This document shows positions 1 to 12,376 of a stretch of 64,000 nt of DNA, in pieces. Every line of letters begins with the position of its first letter. Position 1 is the first letter of the stretch. Origin of the DNA: Toxorhynchites rutilus septentrionalis (lineage: Eukaryota; Arthropoda; Insecta; Diptera; Culicidae); assembly GCF_029784135.1 (NCBI RefSeq), contig NC_073746.1, forward strand, positions 158,461,108-158,525,107, given 5' to 3'. Made by a program: the position numbers and the translations under genes. The notes under the pieces are model-generated. The model was given only the letters and a program-made list of their open reading frames with translations. It made no database searches and had not been told where the DNA came from.

Positions 1-481
1 AATTTTTTTTTAGATGAAAAAAAGATTGTTTAATATCGTTACGTTTTGTATTAACTCACATGTCTTCAAATGTTTATTTCATGCCAACTCGACTGGCCGT
101 TGGCAGCACCATCTCAGATAGCAGTGAAACGTTGTGGGTGTAAAGACATGGGTCATTTAAGCAACTTTGCATACTTGAAATATTCGGAAAATAATTAGAA
201 TACTTTTTGGAAAAAGCCATTATTTTTTCTTAAATTTTAACAACAATTTATAACTTAAAAACTATGATACCTACAAAAAATTCATGTCAAAGGATGAAAT
301 GTAGGAAATTGTTTAAATTTTTACGAAAAAATGCCAAAAAAAATGTATTTTCTCAAAATTCCCAAAAATATATACATGAGTAGCCCTTAAAATTTCCAAC
401 AAGTTGTCCATACATCGAAGAAGGACACTTTTACAGGGAATAGTTTTTCGAACAACAACTTTTTTATATTTTCTTTGAAAA
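1..481. repeat. AT-rich foldback-family arm
   Basis: There is no gene here. Bases 1-80 resemble the centre of the large foldback at 11.9-12.0 kb (shared ACGTTTTGTATTAA and CACATGTCTTC). Bases about 240-481 resemble the right arm of the palindromic element at 2820-3345 (shared GAATGTAGGAAATT-like stretch, AGCCCTTAAAATTTCCAAC, TTTTCGAACAACAACTTTTT). The arm is cut at 481 by the mariner insertion. I infer a truncated foldback element. Confidence 0.6.
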
Positions 482-483
482 TA

Positions 484-1745
484 TTAGGCTGTCAAAAAAG
501 TCCTGCGGTATTTCCGCAAGGTGTCGTTGTAAGCGCGTAGTTCTAGTTGTATTCATTGTATCGAGTCATACTATAGCTATAATATAGTCCTTGACAGTGT
601 TTTGTTTGGTTAAGTCGTTCGTGAGTTATAGTGTCGCAAATATGGAGCAAAATAAAGAGAAAATCCGATATATTTTACAGTACTACTATGACAAAGGCAA
701 AAATACATCTCAAGCTGCCAATAAAATTTGTGCAGTTTATGGACCCGATACAGTTTCCGTTTCCACCGCACAACGATGGTTTCAACGTTTTCGTTCTGGT
801 GTAGAGGTCGTCGAAGATGCGCCACGCTCCGGAAGGCCTGTCGTCGAAAATTGCGACAAAATCGCTGAATTAGCCGAGAAAGACCGGCTTAGTAGCAGCC
901 GTAGCATCGGCCAAGAGCTGGGGATAAGTCATCAAACCGTTATTAACCATTTTGAGAAGCTTGGATTCACAAAGAAGCTCGATGTATGGGTGCCACACAC
1001 GTTGACGCAAAAAAAAACATCTTTGACCGTATCGACGCATGTGAATCGCTGCTGAATCGCAACAAAATCGACCCGTTTCTGAAGCGGATGGTGACTGGCG
1101 ATGAAAAGTGGGTCACTTACGACAACGTGAAGCGCAAACGGTCGTGGCCGAAGCCCGCTGAAGCGGCTCAGACAATGGCCAAGTCCTCATTAACGGCCAG
1201 GAAGGTTCTGCTGTGTGTTTGGTGGGATTGTCAAGGAATAATCTATTATGAGCTGCTTCCCTATGGCCAAACGCTCAATTCGGACCTGTACTGCCAACAA
1301 CTGAACCGCTTGAAGGTAGCACTCATGAAGAAGAGGCCATCTTTGATAAACAGAGGCCGCATTGTCTTCCATCAGGACAACGCCAGGCCACACACTTCTT
1401 TGGTGACGCGCCAGAAGCTCCGGGAGCTCGGATGGGAGGTTCTTTTGCATCCGCCGTATAGTCCGGACCTTGCACCAAGTGACTACCACCTGTTTTTGTC
1501 CATGACGAACGAGCTAGGTAGTCAGAAGTTAGCCACAAAAGAGGCCTGTGAAAATTGGCTATCCGAGTTTTTTGCCAATAAGGAAGCGAGCTTCTATAAC
1601 AGGGGTATTATGAAGTTGGCATCTCGTTGGGAACAAGTCATCGAACAAAACGGCGCATATTTGACTTAAAACAGATGATTGTAACTAATTTTATGAACAA
1701 ATGAAAATTCAAAAAAAATACCGCAGGACTTTTTTGACAGCCTAA
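484..1745 (+). mobile_element. mariner (DD34D) transposon, copy 1
   Basis: This 1262-bp element has terminal inverted repeats starting TTAGGCTGTCAAAAAAGTCC on both ends (the right copy is the reverse complement ending at 1745). It is flanked by TA duplications at 482-483 and 1746-1747, as expected for mariner. It encodes one transposase that is disrupted by a frameshift. A second copy lies in opposite orientation at 38383-39630. The left flank is foldback repeat and the right flank is the end of a GTCT-microsatellite element. Confidence 0.95.
642..1669 (+). pseudogene. mariner transposase, frameshifted
   Basis: Mariner transposase binds the TIRs and performs cut-and-paste DNA transposition in the nucleus. 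The chosen start is the ATG at 642 (MEQNKEKIR). An upstream in-frame extension exists but is not shared with the family. The N-terminal half carries the paired helix-turn-helix region. The C-terminal half carries VTGDEKW (first Asp), HQDNARPHT (second Asp) and YSPDLAPSDYHLF (third Asp), with 34 residues between the second and third Asp, so DD34D. The frame breaks at about 1010-1020 in a run of nine A; the copy at 38.4-39.6 kb has seven A at the same place. All three catalytic residues survive in this copy, so the frameshift is its obvious lesion. A homopolymer sequencing error is an alternative explanation. Confidence 0.92.
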
Positions 1746-1747
1746 TA

Positions 1748-2796
1748 TATAAAAATGGATTTCTGTCTGTCTGTCTATTTGTCTGTCTGTCTGATTATTA
1801 TAGATTCGGAAACTACTGAACCGATCGACATGAAAATTGGTATGTAGGGGTTTTTGGGGTCGGGGAAGGTTCTTATGATATTTCCAGACCCCTCCCCCCT
1901 TTCTAAGCGGGGGCTGTCATACAAATGAAACACAAATTTCTTCATTCCTCGAGAGTTAAACAAGCAAACGAAACCAAATTTGGCATGTGGAGGTTTTAGG
2001 GTGCAATAAATGTTTTTACGGTGCTTAGACACTCCACCCCCTCTCTAAGGGAGAGCTGCCATACGAATGAAACGTAAATTTCTGCATAACGCAAAAATTA
2101 ATCAAGCAAATGAAACCAAATTTGGCATGCGAATGTTTTAGGGTACAATATATGTTTCTATGGTGGTTAGACACTCCACCCCCCTCTCTAAAGGGGAGCT
2201 GCCATACAAATGAAAAACAAATTTCTGCATAATTCGAAAACTAATCAAGCAAATGGAACCAAATTTGTCATGCGAATGTTTTTGGGGACACGAAACGTTT
2301 CCATGATGAACAGACACTCCTCCCCTCTCTCTGAGGAGGAGGCTGCCATACAAATGAAACTCAAATTTCTGCATAACTCGAGAATTAATCAAGCAAATGG
2401 AACCAAATTTTGCATGTGGAGGTTTTAGGGTGCAATAAATGTTTTTACGGTGGTTAGACACTCCACCCCTTTCTCTAAGAGAGAGCTGCCATACGAATGA
2501 AACGCAAATTTCTGCATAACTCAAGAATTAATCAAGCAACTGAAACCAAATTTGGCATGCGGATGTTTTAGGGTGCAATAAATGTTTTTACGGTGGTTAG
2601 ACACTCCACCTACCTCTCTAAGGGGGAGCTGCCATACAAAATTGAACGGGGTCGATTAGAAGATCAATCAATGAACAGTTCTGCGATTGGACCCATGAAC
2701 TTTCTCATAGTATGGAAACATGAATGTTTAAAAGTAATGATAACGAAAAACACATTTTGGGCGGGACAAAGTTTGCCGGGTCAGCTAGTTTATACA
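1748..2796 (+). mobile_element. GTCT-microsatellite element, copy 1
   Basis: The element starts with TATA-rich sequence followed by a GTCT/GTCTGTCT run (1766-1792). A conserved block then reads TCGGAAACTACTGAACCGAT and continues to about 1845. The far end is GCCGGGTCAGCTAGTTTA (to about 2796). The same structure occurs inverted at 61543-62335 and as a fragment at 44405-44610. GTCY microsatellite plus conserved core resembles the dipteran mini-me / MINE class, which has been linked to Helitron-like elements; that class assignment is from general knowledge and not certain. Short ORFs inside it are repeat-driven and not genes. Confidence 0.7.
1905..2640. repeat. ~145-bp tandem repeats inside GTCT element
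   Basis: The anchor GAGCTGCCATAC (or close variants) recurs near 1913, 2051, 2197, 2341, 2487 and 2627, a spacing of about 138-146 bp. Each unit also holds CTCTAAGGGGGAG-like, AATTTCTGCATAA and ATCAAGCAAATG-like blocks. The copy at 61.9-62.2 kb has fewer units, so the array length varies between copies. Confidence 0.85.
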
Positions 2797-2819
2797 TAAA
2801 AATGTTACAAATTTAATTA

Positions 2820-3345
2820 TTAATAGTATTTTTTCAAAGAAAAACATGAAAAAGTTGTTGTTCTCAAAACTTGTTGGAAATTTCAAGGGATATTTATACT
2901 TATTTCTTTCATAATTTTGAAAGCATATGTTTTAGAGAAAAATGTATTTTAATTTATAAAATATTTTTTTCTTCAATGAAATTTTTTTCCAAAAAATTCT
3001 TTGATAATTTTTAATGAAAACCTAAGTAATTTCCTACATTTCATTCTCTGACCTACAAAATTTTAGTTAAAGAATGGAATGTAGGAAATTATTTTGGGTT
3101 TCATTAAAAAATTTCAATAAAAATTTTGGAAAAAAAATTCATTGAAAAAAAATATTTTTGAATTTAAAATTCATTTTTCTCGAAAACATGTGCTTTCAAA
3201 ATTCTAAAAGAAATAGATATAAATAGCCCTTAAAATTTCCAACCAATTTTCCATACATAGGACGACGATGGGCACATTTACATGAAAAAAGGTTTTCGAA
3301 CAACAACTTTTTCATGTTTTCCTTTGAAAAAATGCTATTGATGTT
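2820..3345. mobile_element. Palindromic (foldback) MITE
   Basis: The two halves are imperfect reverse complements meeting near 3060. The left half begins AATAGTATTTTTTCAAAG; the right half ends CTTTGAAAAAATGCTATT. Shared landmarks in both arms are GAACAACAACTTTTTCATG, AGCCCTTAAAATTTCCAAC-like and GAATGTAGGAAATT. It has no coding capacity. I infer a non-autonomous foldback DNA element. Half of a related copy sits at 240-481. Confidence 0.75.
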
Positions 3346-5130
3346 CAATTCGAAACATTTTTTTGTATAAATTATTTCATTTTATATTCTCTGCTAACTT
3401 TTCTCTATTTAGAAACATGTCAAGAACATGTCAAACGTGAGAATTTACACACAAAAATGTTACGAGCAAAACATTGTTGAAAATTATAAGCAAATTCATA
3501 AAATTTAATAAGGTATATTATTCTGCAACTGGAATTGCGAACCCTGCAATCTTGTTACTATAGATTATTATTACATGAAGTGGAAAGTAGGATAAATAGT
3601 TTTATTTTATTTACTTTTTTTTATTTCGTTGTTTGTTTGTTTGTTTTTAGTCTTAGTGAAAGGTTGATTTTAGATTCACCAATAAAAAATGATTCAAGAA
3701 TATATGTTATTATGGCTTAACTCAACAATATTTCCCCATTCAGGAATGTTCTAATGTTATTCGACAGAAACATTCTCCTGACAGACACATATTCAAAAAT
3801 CGAGTATTTTTTTAAAATAAATATAAGTAATTTGTTGTGATTTATTGTGCAAACCTTCTGGCTAAGCTGTAGTCATAAACATTTCGTTAAAATTACAGAG
3901 GAAATTTGTTAGTGTTTGTCATACGCATGCAGCCGTTTGCCTATTGCAAGGAAGTGTCTCTACTCCGGCGCTATAACTGCTCTCCCCAGGAAGCACATTA
4001 TTTCGCAAAACTTCTTCTTGTGTCGCGCCATTTTGGTCTCTCGGTTCCCCAAATTAAGAGAACGACCCCAGACACGTCTTCAACGCACTAAGACGCTCCT
4101 CGGCCAAAGTGAGATTATAAGAAAATTAGACATGAATGATATATTTACCTCTGGCGGCGGAGGGCGCACGGAAACTCTGGCAGAATAATGGAAAGAAAAG
4201 TTCCATTATTTGCCTCTGCTCCTGACACCGCATTAGCAACAGCCGGAGTCGAGATGAGATTATGTGAAATTAGGAAGTAGGAATTTCCTTATTTTTATTA
4301 ATTATGATTAGTCGTTGCGGGGCGAAGCCGCGATGATTTACGATCTCCGCCGCTGCGAATGGTCGATGGTAGCGGATTTCTGGAAGCACTTTTCCTTGTT
4401 CCACGTCCGCGTTTGGTTCCGACGTCTTACGGTGCAGATTTATTTGCCAAAGGCAGATTCTGTGCATTAGCGAATGATGGCGATCGAAATGGTGAAATAA
4501 TGGCTGTCAAGGTGGGAAGCCATTGGTAGTTTTCACGGAAAGTGGCACATGACAGAGGATGGGAGGCTGCGTTGGTACGTGAGCTTGATGAAGGTGAAAG
4601 CGATAATCTTGATAATGTATGACTCTCGTCGTGTGCTAGAAAAATAACATGCTCCCATTTTATCGTTGCCATTGGTGGACCAGCGATCTAGTTTGATTCC
4701 AAATAGATTAGATTGGATTAAGTACGTTTGGTAATTCAAGTGAACCTCTGAAAAGATGGAATACGATCGTCTGTAAGATATCTTCTCACTGTTAGAGTGA
4801 ACTTCAAGTCAGTCAACACTTCGAGTGTTGTAATACATATCATTAGGCGGAAAATTCATCCAGGTTTTTTTCCCCTAAAACACAAAAAGTGTAGATACAT
4901 TGTGACAAACAACGGGGAATTTGTGTTTTTAAAGAAAATGCTTTATTTATCGTTTAAATTTACACACTTATTATTATAGCTACATTCAGGAATTGACTTT
5001 AGTTCAACGAGCTAATTCTTTTTTAAGTCTTCAATACTGTCAAAACGGGTCCCACGAAACGGTAATTTGGAAAGTCACACAGGGCCATATCTGAAGAGCA
5101 CGGTACTTGTTCAATCACACACGTGCAATT
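3346..5130. other. Unassigned region, no gene seen
   Basis: Short ORFs here (for example 3916-4188 on plus, 4427-4672 on minus) show no domain, no conserved family and no consistent frame. The segment around 3425-3510 shares TTGAAAATTATAAGC and ATTCATAAAATTT with the large foldback repeat at 11-12 kb. The more GC-balanced stretch 3890-4740 has the look of single-copy intergenic or intronic DNA. Confidence 0.5.
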
Positions 5131-5135
5131 TTTTG

Positions 5136-5890
5136 ACGTAGGACGTCTTTCATTTCTATACAAGGGTGTAAGTAAGTTTCGAAAAAGAGAGCGTTACGCC
5201 GGAGAAATGTGATTTTGAGCTTTAATACCTCCTAAACAACTGAACGAAATGGTATGATAATCACTCGAAAGATAAAACGACGCGTTATATACTTGTTACT
5301 TATTGATCCAAAAACTTGTTTCAATAGCTACGATGTTAACACTTTGACGGCCATGAGTGCCGTACTGCACTCAAATATTATTCCGCTGGAGCCATAAGTG
5401 CAGCACTACACACGCGAAATCTTCCAAAGTTTCAAACGTGTGCGCTACAGCACATGGATAGTTTTTACCCGTATAAGGCGGATGGGGATGAAATTTTATG
5501 CTAGATGAGTTCCTGACACCATCCTGTATGCGTACTATTTAGAATCTACTGTGTGAGATTATGCAGTTTTTTCAATACAATAAATAGTGTATTTGATGAA
5601 AAACTCAAATTTCCAATTTTGTTATTCTCCATCCTTTGAAGTTGGAGTCGATTCGTTGCCTAATTCCCACGATCTTATAAAAGGTTAAGCGTACGAGCGA
5701 GACCATCTTCCCGTCAGACTTGTGTGATTTCAATAGCCTGTTTTAGAAGCAATTTTTAATCTATTGAAACAAGTTTTTGGGTCAATAATTAACAATCATA
5801 TAAATCTTAGACGTTTAATCTTTCGAATGAAGTGATTATCATATCGCTTCGTTCAGCCGCCAAAAGTTATTTATGCTTAATATTACTGTG
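5136..5890. mobile_element. Foldback element with GACGTAG end
   Basis: The left end reads TTTTTTGACGTAGGACGTC, a variant of the palindromic end module shared by several elements in this window. Long imperfect inverted repeats of about 120 bp lie at about 5220-5340 and 5755-5870 (shared CAAAAACTTGTTTCAATAG and ATGATAATCAC with a GAACGA block). The interior has two diverged short direct repeats around TGAGTGCCGTACTGCAC and TAAGTGCAGCACTACAC. It has no coding capacity. Confidence 0.6.
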
Positions 5891-5892
5891 AT

Positions 5893-7914
5893 TATGCCAA
5901 ACGCAGTCTCGTTTTAAGAGTGAATGAGAGCGAAGAGTATTCACATCGATGGATTTTTAACATTGCGCGGAAGGTTTGTCCCGATTGCGCTCCCGTGCAA
6001 AAAATTGTTCGAGATATACCACAAGGCAGGTGCGATCTTGATTCCGGGTTTTCGATGGTAGAATTCTCTCTTGCTCTCCATTCTTGTAACAATTCGGCTC
6101 CAGGAACGGATAGAATTAAGTTCAACTTGTTGAAAAACCTCCCTGATGTGGCGAAACATCGCTTGTTGAATTTATTCAATCGGTTTCTGGAACATAATAT
6201 TGTTCCGATGATTGGAGCCAAGTACGAGTTATAGCTATTCAAAAACCAGGAAAACTCGTGTCCGGCTTCAATTCGTAAATGTCGTATACGATAGGAATAG
6301 GAATGCTGTCTTGTATACGTTGTTGGAGAAAATGATCTTGTTTCGCCTTGATCGATGGGTTGACTACTTGCATTACTGGGCCATTGGACTGGGGATCGAA
6401 TTCTCCGCGGAGAAAACAGAGATGGTGGTTTTTTCTAGGAAGCATAGCCCAGCAAAACCAAAGCTTCAACTTTTGGGTAAACCGATCACTCATGCTATGT
6501 CATTCAAGTATCTTGGGGTCTGGTTCGACTCCAAATGTACTTGAGACCCATATTAGGTATCTGAGTAAAAAATGTCAACAAAGAATAAACTTTCTCCGTA
6601 CAATTACCGGCACCTGGTGGGGAGCCCATCCCGAAGATCTTATAATGTTGTATCGAACAACTATTCTCTCAGTGTTGGAGTATGGCAGTTTCAGATTTCA
6701 ATCAGCTGCCAAAACACACCTCATTAAACTCGAGCGAATTCAGTATTTTTGTTTCCGTATTGCGTTGGGATGTATGCCCTCAACGCATACCATGAGTCTC
6801 GAGATTTTGGCAGGCGTACTCCCAGTAAAAGATCGCTTCAATTTATTATCTCTTCGGTTCCTCATCCGGTGTAAGGTAAAGACCCCATTGGTGATCGGAA
6901 ATTTTGAACAGCTGATCGAGTTAAATTTTCACTCCGGATTCATGAGTTCATATCATGAATTCATCTCCATGCAGGTTGATCCTTCTTGGTATATTCCCAA
7001 CCGTGTTTGTTTTCCTGACTACATCAATTCCTCTATACATTTTAATCTATTCATGAAGGAGAAAATCCATGAAATTCCAGATTATCATCGATCGGGGATC
7101 GTTCAATGCAAAGTATGGGCGTATCAATTGTGATAATATGTACTTTACTGATGGGTCCTCTATGAATGAGTCCACAGGATTTGGAGTGTTCAACGAAATT
7201 TTCAGCACCTCCCACAGTCTTCAGAATCCTTGCTCAGTGTATATTGCTGAATTGGCAGCAATTCATTGGGTGCTGGACAGCGTTGCCTCAAGACCGGTTG
7301 AACACTATTACATTGTAACGGATAGTCTTTGCTCTGTTGAAGCTATCCGTTCAGTGAGACCGGAAAAGCACTCGCCGTACTTCCTTGAGAGGGTAATGAG
7401 AGGGCTGACTCATTAGCAAAGGTGGGTGCGATTGAAGGCGACATTTATCAGCGTCAAATCGCCTTCAATGAATTTTATTCTTTAGTTCGTAAAAATACCA
7501 TCGCTAACTGGCAACGTAAGTGGAACGAAGATGAATTGGGCCGGTGGCTTCACTCGATTATCCCTAAAGTTAGCCTCAAACCATGGTTCAAAAGTCTGGA
7601 CTTGAATCGGGACTTTATTCGCACCTTCTCCCGACTCATGTCAAATCACTGTTCGTGAGACGCGCTACTCTTTCGTTTTAATCTTGTCGATAGCAATATC
7701 TATGCTTGTGGCCAAGGTTACCACGACATCGAATACGTTGTTTGGTCGTGCGAGAAGTATCTTGTTGCCAGATCGAATTTAGAAAACTCTCTTCGGGCTA
7801 GAGGAAGGCAGCCTAATGTGAGAGATGAGAGGTGAGAGATATGTTGGCTAGGTTAGACCTTGATTACATGTCCCAAATATATGTCTTCCTAAAAGTTATC
7901 GATCTTCGTGTCTG
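5893..7914 (+). pseudogene. Non-LTR retrotransposon pol remnant (RT and RNase H)
   Basis: Conceptual fragments in several frames follow the order of the second ORF of an RNase-H-bearing non-LTR element. RT finger sequence (FSMVEFSLALHSCNNSAPGT, 6050-6110) comes first, then KMILFRLDRWV (6320-6360), the RT thumb (AEKTEMVVFSRK and FKYLGVWFDSKCT, 6410-6540) and the connection domain (6540-7100). RNase H follows (YFTDGSSMNESTGFGVF, 7140-7193; TDSLCSVEAIRS, about 7318). A C-terminal Cys/His segment (ACGQGYHDIEHVVW-like, about 7705-7750) ends near 7914. The RT palm containing the catalytic FADD motif is deleted between about 6360 and 6380. The element is 5' truncated and carries several frameshifts, so it is dead. 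Clade is probably the I/LOA/Outcast-like group (inference). Confidence 0.85.
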
Positions 7915-8160
7915 ATTTTCCTTATATCCTTATATTCTCCTTTTCCTTTTCTTTCGCAAGAAATAAAATCCCTTCTTACTAACAATAGAAAAAGGTGAAA
8001 TGTAATACTATCTTATATCTTATATATAATATATAAGATAGACTTAAGAATTGAGTGTGATGAATGTTAGTGTGAACATTGTCAACATATCCTTATATCC
8101 CTTCCTTTTCCTGAAGAAAATATGTCACCATTCTAAACTCGAGTAAACCGCGAGTAATCG
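7915..8160 (+). other. 3' tail of the non-LTR remnant
   Basis: This is pyrimidine-rich non-coding sequence directly after the pol remnant, with repeated CCTTATATCC and CCTTTTCCTT blocks (about 7920-7950 and 8090-8115). A TATATAATATATAAGATA hairpin-prone tract lies at 8020-8042. It fits a decayed 3' UTR. I cannot place the exact end of the element. Confidence 0.45.
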
Positions 8161-8169
8161 GTTTTCTAC

Positions 8170-8560
8170 ATCACTAACATTACAATTAAGGAAAAATATT
8201 TATATATGGTCCTACAGATTTGAGGTTTTTCTTTTGTCTGATTGATTCCAGATGCCGCTGCATTACAAAAAGAGGATGGGCAGACAACGTTGGAAGAAGG
8301 AGAAGCTTGAAAGAGTAACGCAGGCCATCAAGAACGGATTTTCTTTGACCAAGCATCAAAAGTGTTTGAAAATGCTCGAACAACAGTCAAAAAATCCATG
8401 CAGAATTCGAGATGGTGATATATTTGGTAGTTTAAAGCTTGATATAATGATTCAACATAATTGATTGATAAAAAATAAGTGTAGCTTAGTATACAATGTG
8501 ACATTTTTTATTAGGACCGTATTGGTTTGGAAATATTAGGCGATTTGTTAAGGTCGTCCA
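8170..8560 (+). mobile_element. Pipsqueak-HTH (pogo-like) element, copy 1
   Basis: A short element copy, recognised because its central part matches 14890-15360 and, inverted, 45900-46410. Shared landmarks are the coding start CCAGATGCCGCTG, GAAGGAGAAGCTTGAAAGAG, TCCATGCAGAATTCGA, and the tail TATATTTGGTAGTT / GATATAATGATT. This copy lacks the middle segment present in the other two after AATTCGA. Confidence 0.7.
8252..8464 (+). pseudogene. Pipsqueak-type HTH remnant
   Basis: The 70-codon frame begins MPLHYKKRMGRQRWKKEKLE and continues QAIKNGFSLTKHQK. This is the pattern of the N-terminal HTH_psq / CENP-B-like DNA-binding domain of pogo/Tigger transposases (MPRNYK..., basic helix, AIK.G.S...A). 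No catalytic DDE region follows in this copy or the other two, so only the DNA-binding part is kept. Compared with the copy at 46066-46338 the third-helix region is frame-shifted here. It could also derive from a pipsqueak-domain host gene, but the repeated context makes a transposon origin much more likely. Confidence 0.6.
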
Positions 8561-8569
8561 AATTCCCCC

Positions 8570-10440
8570 CTTTTCCCCTACTTGTATGGTAAATGAGGAG
8601 TTTGGCTCCTTTAAACTTATGTAACTAAGCCTGTAAAAATAAACGATTAAATAAAAAAAATATTAGCTCAGTATTAGTATTGAAAACAATTTCAATATTA
8701 TAATTATGAATGAACACACAAGCTCGGTAATATTCGATCTGTTCTGATCGAACTGAATATTTGATTGTGTTCTGCCAAAACTCTGCGAAACTGCCACTTC
8801 ACTGTTCATACCTGACACCAGTGTATGCACAAGGAAATTATTATGGTTTCATGCATCGATTCGTTTCTATTTTGCGGCACCCAACGATCGAGCGCACTCG
8901 CAAACATGGAAAACTTTTCACATTTTCGCAATTTGTTTGATGTTACATAATTTAACTTTTTCCACCGAGTGGCCAAGTCTCGTGACTCGTTTTGGTTTTG
9001 CTTCCACAGGTGGCACATCTATGCCCCGTAGAAGTTTGGTGCTTTATGGGTATGCTACATATATGTATACTACGTGTGTGTGTTTTTTGTTCTGCCAACA
9101 ACCACACCGTGAGTGGCTGCCGAGCAACGACGCATTAAAAATTCAAAACCGGAAACTTTTCATACTTGGTGATTTTATGACTTGACGCGCGCGCTCTTTC
9201 ACTCGAAATTCGTTCCTGCTGTTTGCCAGCGTATAATAACTATGGCATGTGGATTTCCACTCCAAGGCACCTCGGCAATATATGTGGGGAAAAGGGCACG
9301 CCACACATGAACGCACAGACCGCACCCAGCCTTCGACGGGAAGAGGAGTGGAGTTTTCTCCGGGCAAAACGGGGATCACGACATATGGACAGATTCGATG
9401 CGGTTCGTGGCACAGGTGCACCCGCATGCAAAGTTTTCCGAATCATTTATGAGGCCGGAAGTGACAGGTCGTGGGGAACTGTTATGTGTGCATTTGCAAA
9501 GAATAGAAATCTATCGGTGTTTGGATGGTTCTCGCGGATATATTAGCGGAGTAATTTCGAAGCGGTATAAAAGTTTGTCAATATTGAACGAATTATTAAA
9601 ACCGACCTAATTGAAAAGCAATATTTACTTATCTATTGCCGATTGACACCAGAATAGAATATGCAATTTACTGACAAAGCTGGGATCATCTCCTGCAATC
9701 AATGGCTGATGGGGTTGAACCGCACACAGCCTTTGCGAGAGAAAAAAAAGTGGCTTCTAGCTTGAGATGCGTTCGAATCTTCCCGTGTATGACATGCGGT
9801 GTCTTTCTTATCATTTGAATATGTGCACCGGCGCTGTGGCAAGAAGTGATGCGAATGGTTCCTTCCTTCCCACTCCAATAAAGTGGCGGAAGGTATACAG
9901 CAGCAAACGAGAACCAGATAAGCTGGATTATAGCCAACATCCTTCATTGAAAGTGAATGATGAGTTTTTTTTCTCATAGGCAGAGATGTGCTAAGGCAGT
10001 AGTAGATCAATCATACGTGAGCTGCCGGATTCATTTTGCTTTTTCCTCAACGGTTGCGATGGTTAGAGATTTTAATATGGATCCGGGGCAGATGTAAGCT
10101 GTTCGAGTGCGTTTATAATCCAAAATTGGTCTCTTCTAAGATCGCTAAGATCTCCAGAGCGTAGCAATCGATGATACATAATTTGGTTCCCAATTCAAGT
10201 ACTTTGGCATCACAGTTGCGCCAATGAAATGATAAAACTTATCACAAGGACTATTGATTAGATACATGTTTCTCCAAACATTCCTTGTCACTTTTATCGA
10301 GAGTCGCTCCAGCTTCCGGCTTCCGATTTCCCTCGATCCTGGTTTTTTGGCAGTCAGTAAACCTTTATTGACGTAGGAACCAATATCAGTCGAGACACGA
10401 AAATTGTCCAAATGCTTATTGTTCGTTTATTTATAGATGA
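8570..10440. other. Unassigned region, no gene seen
   Basis: No frame here shows a recognisable domain. The stretch 9180-9600 is more GC-rich, with overlapping ORFs on both strands (9223-9546 plus, 9143-9427 minus) that look like chance open frames in GC-rich sequence. A TATAAAAG string lies at 9564-9571 without a supporting downstream ORF. It may be single-copy intergenic or intronic DNA. Confidence 0.45.
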
Positions 10441-12376
10441 ACATACGTATTATTACACCAATTGAATAATTTGTTTAAGAAACCCCATAAACGCCACTTT
10501 TCTCAAAATTGACTTGAAAGTGTTCGTGGCGAAGACTTTTGGTAGATAGTAATTCCAAATGAAATCGACAAATGACAAAACATGAGTATTTTTGATTCGA
10601 ATGAAAGTGTGTATTCCGTTTGGGTTAGAGGAAATATGAGTTTTCCACAGCAATCGGGAATTTTTTGACTCAAGCGTAACTTTTGAAAAGGGCGTATTGA
10701 TTTGAGTAAGAGAAATCTTTGATAATTTATATCTCAAAAACTATGAGTCGTACCGAAATAGTGTCGTAGAAACAGTTCTAGAGTATTGATGGTTGAATAT
10801 GAAAAAAATGTACACTGAGAAAAAAAAATTAGTAGTTTTTTTATTTACAAAATAAAAATTCAATTTGCAATATCCAAAATATATTTTTTTAATTTTTTTT
10901 ATTAATTTTTTCATACAAAATAGAAGTCATGCAGAAAATTTAAAAAATGGGCCCAAAAAACTATGGGTAAAATGGGTAAAACTATTTTTCACGAACTTTG
11001 TGGAACATCGAATTTTTAGGAATTTTCGAAACATCGAATTTTTGTATGTTAGCAATCTATCTTAGCCACAAATTATGAATCCTGATGTGATTTAGAACAA
11101 AAAAGGTTATTATCAATCTCCTTCTAAATGTAGCCATTCTCGAAATATTTAAAAAAATATTTCTAATTTAATGTCTTTTTTATAGTAAATAATCCCTTTT
11201 AATATGTTTGTCGTGTTATACGTTCATGAAATTTTATGAATTTGCTTATAATTTCCAACAACTTTTCCAAATACATCATCACGGTTCATTTTTTGACTCA
11301 AGCGTAACTTTTGAAAAGGGCGTATCGATTTGAGTAAGAGAAATCTTTGATACTTTATATCTCAAAAAATATGAGTCGTACCGAAATAGTATATTAGAAA
11401 GAGTTATAGAGTATTGTTGGCTTAATTTGATAAAAATATACATTGAGAAGAAAAATTAGTACTCTTATTTTTTATTTACAAAATAAAATTTTAATTTGCG
11501 ATATCAAAAAATGTGTATTTTCTTATATAATTTTCAATTTTTTCATATAAAATAGAAGTCATGTAGAAAATTTAAAAAATGGGCCCAAGATGGTAGAACT
11601 ATTTTTGACAAAAATTGTGGAACATCGAATTTTTAGGAATTTTCGAAACATCGAATTGTTGTATGTTAGCAATCTATCTTAGCCACAAATTATGAACCCT
11701 GATGTGATTTAAAACAAAAAATATTATTGTCAATCTCCTTCTAAATGTAGCCATTCTCGAGATATTAAAAAAAAATATTTTTAATTTATAATCTTTTTTA
11801 TAGTAAATAATCTCTTTTAATATGTTTGTCGTGTTATACCGTAATGTTCATGAAATTTTATGAATTTTCTTATAATTTCCAACAATTTTTTTGATTGATT
11901 GAAGTTTGTATTAATATAAAAAAGATTTTTTTTGCTACGTTTTGTATTAATCCACATGTCTTCGAATGTTTCGTAACGTAACTCCTAAACATATGTCTTT
12001 ACCATAACGATCTATTTGGAAAAGTTGTTGAAAATTATAAGCGAATTCATAAAATCTCATGAACATGATGGTATAACACGACAAACATATTTAAAGGGCC
12101 TATTTCCTATTAAAAAGACAATAAATTACGAATATTTTTTTTAAATATCTCAAGAATGGCTACATTTAGAAGGAGATTGATGATAAACTTTTTTATTTTA
12201 AATCACACCAGGATTCATAATTCGTAGCTAAAAATGAGTGCTAACATACAAAAAGTCGATGTTTCGAAAATTCCTAAAAATTCGATGTTCCACAAATTTC
12301 GTCAAAAATAGTTTTACCATCTTGGGCCCATTTGTTAAATTTTCTACATGACTTCTATTTTGTATGAAAAAAAAAA

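Noticed and set aside
9223..9546. 107-codon ORF near a TATAAAAG at 9564
   Set aside because: The ORF lies upstream of the TATA-like string, overlaps antisense frames and has no domain. TATA-like strings are expected by chance in AT-rich DNA.
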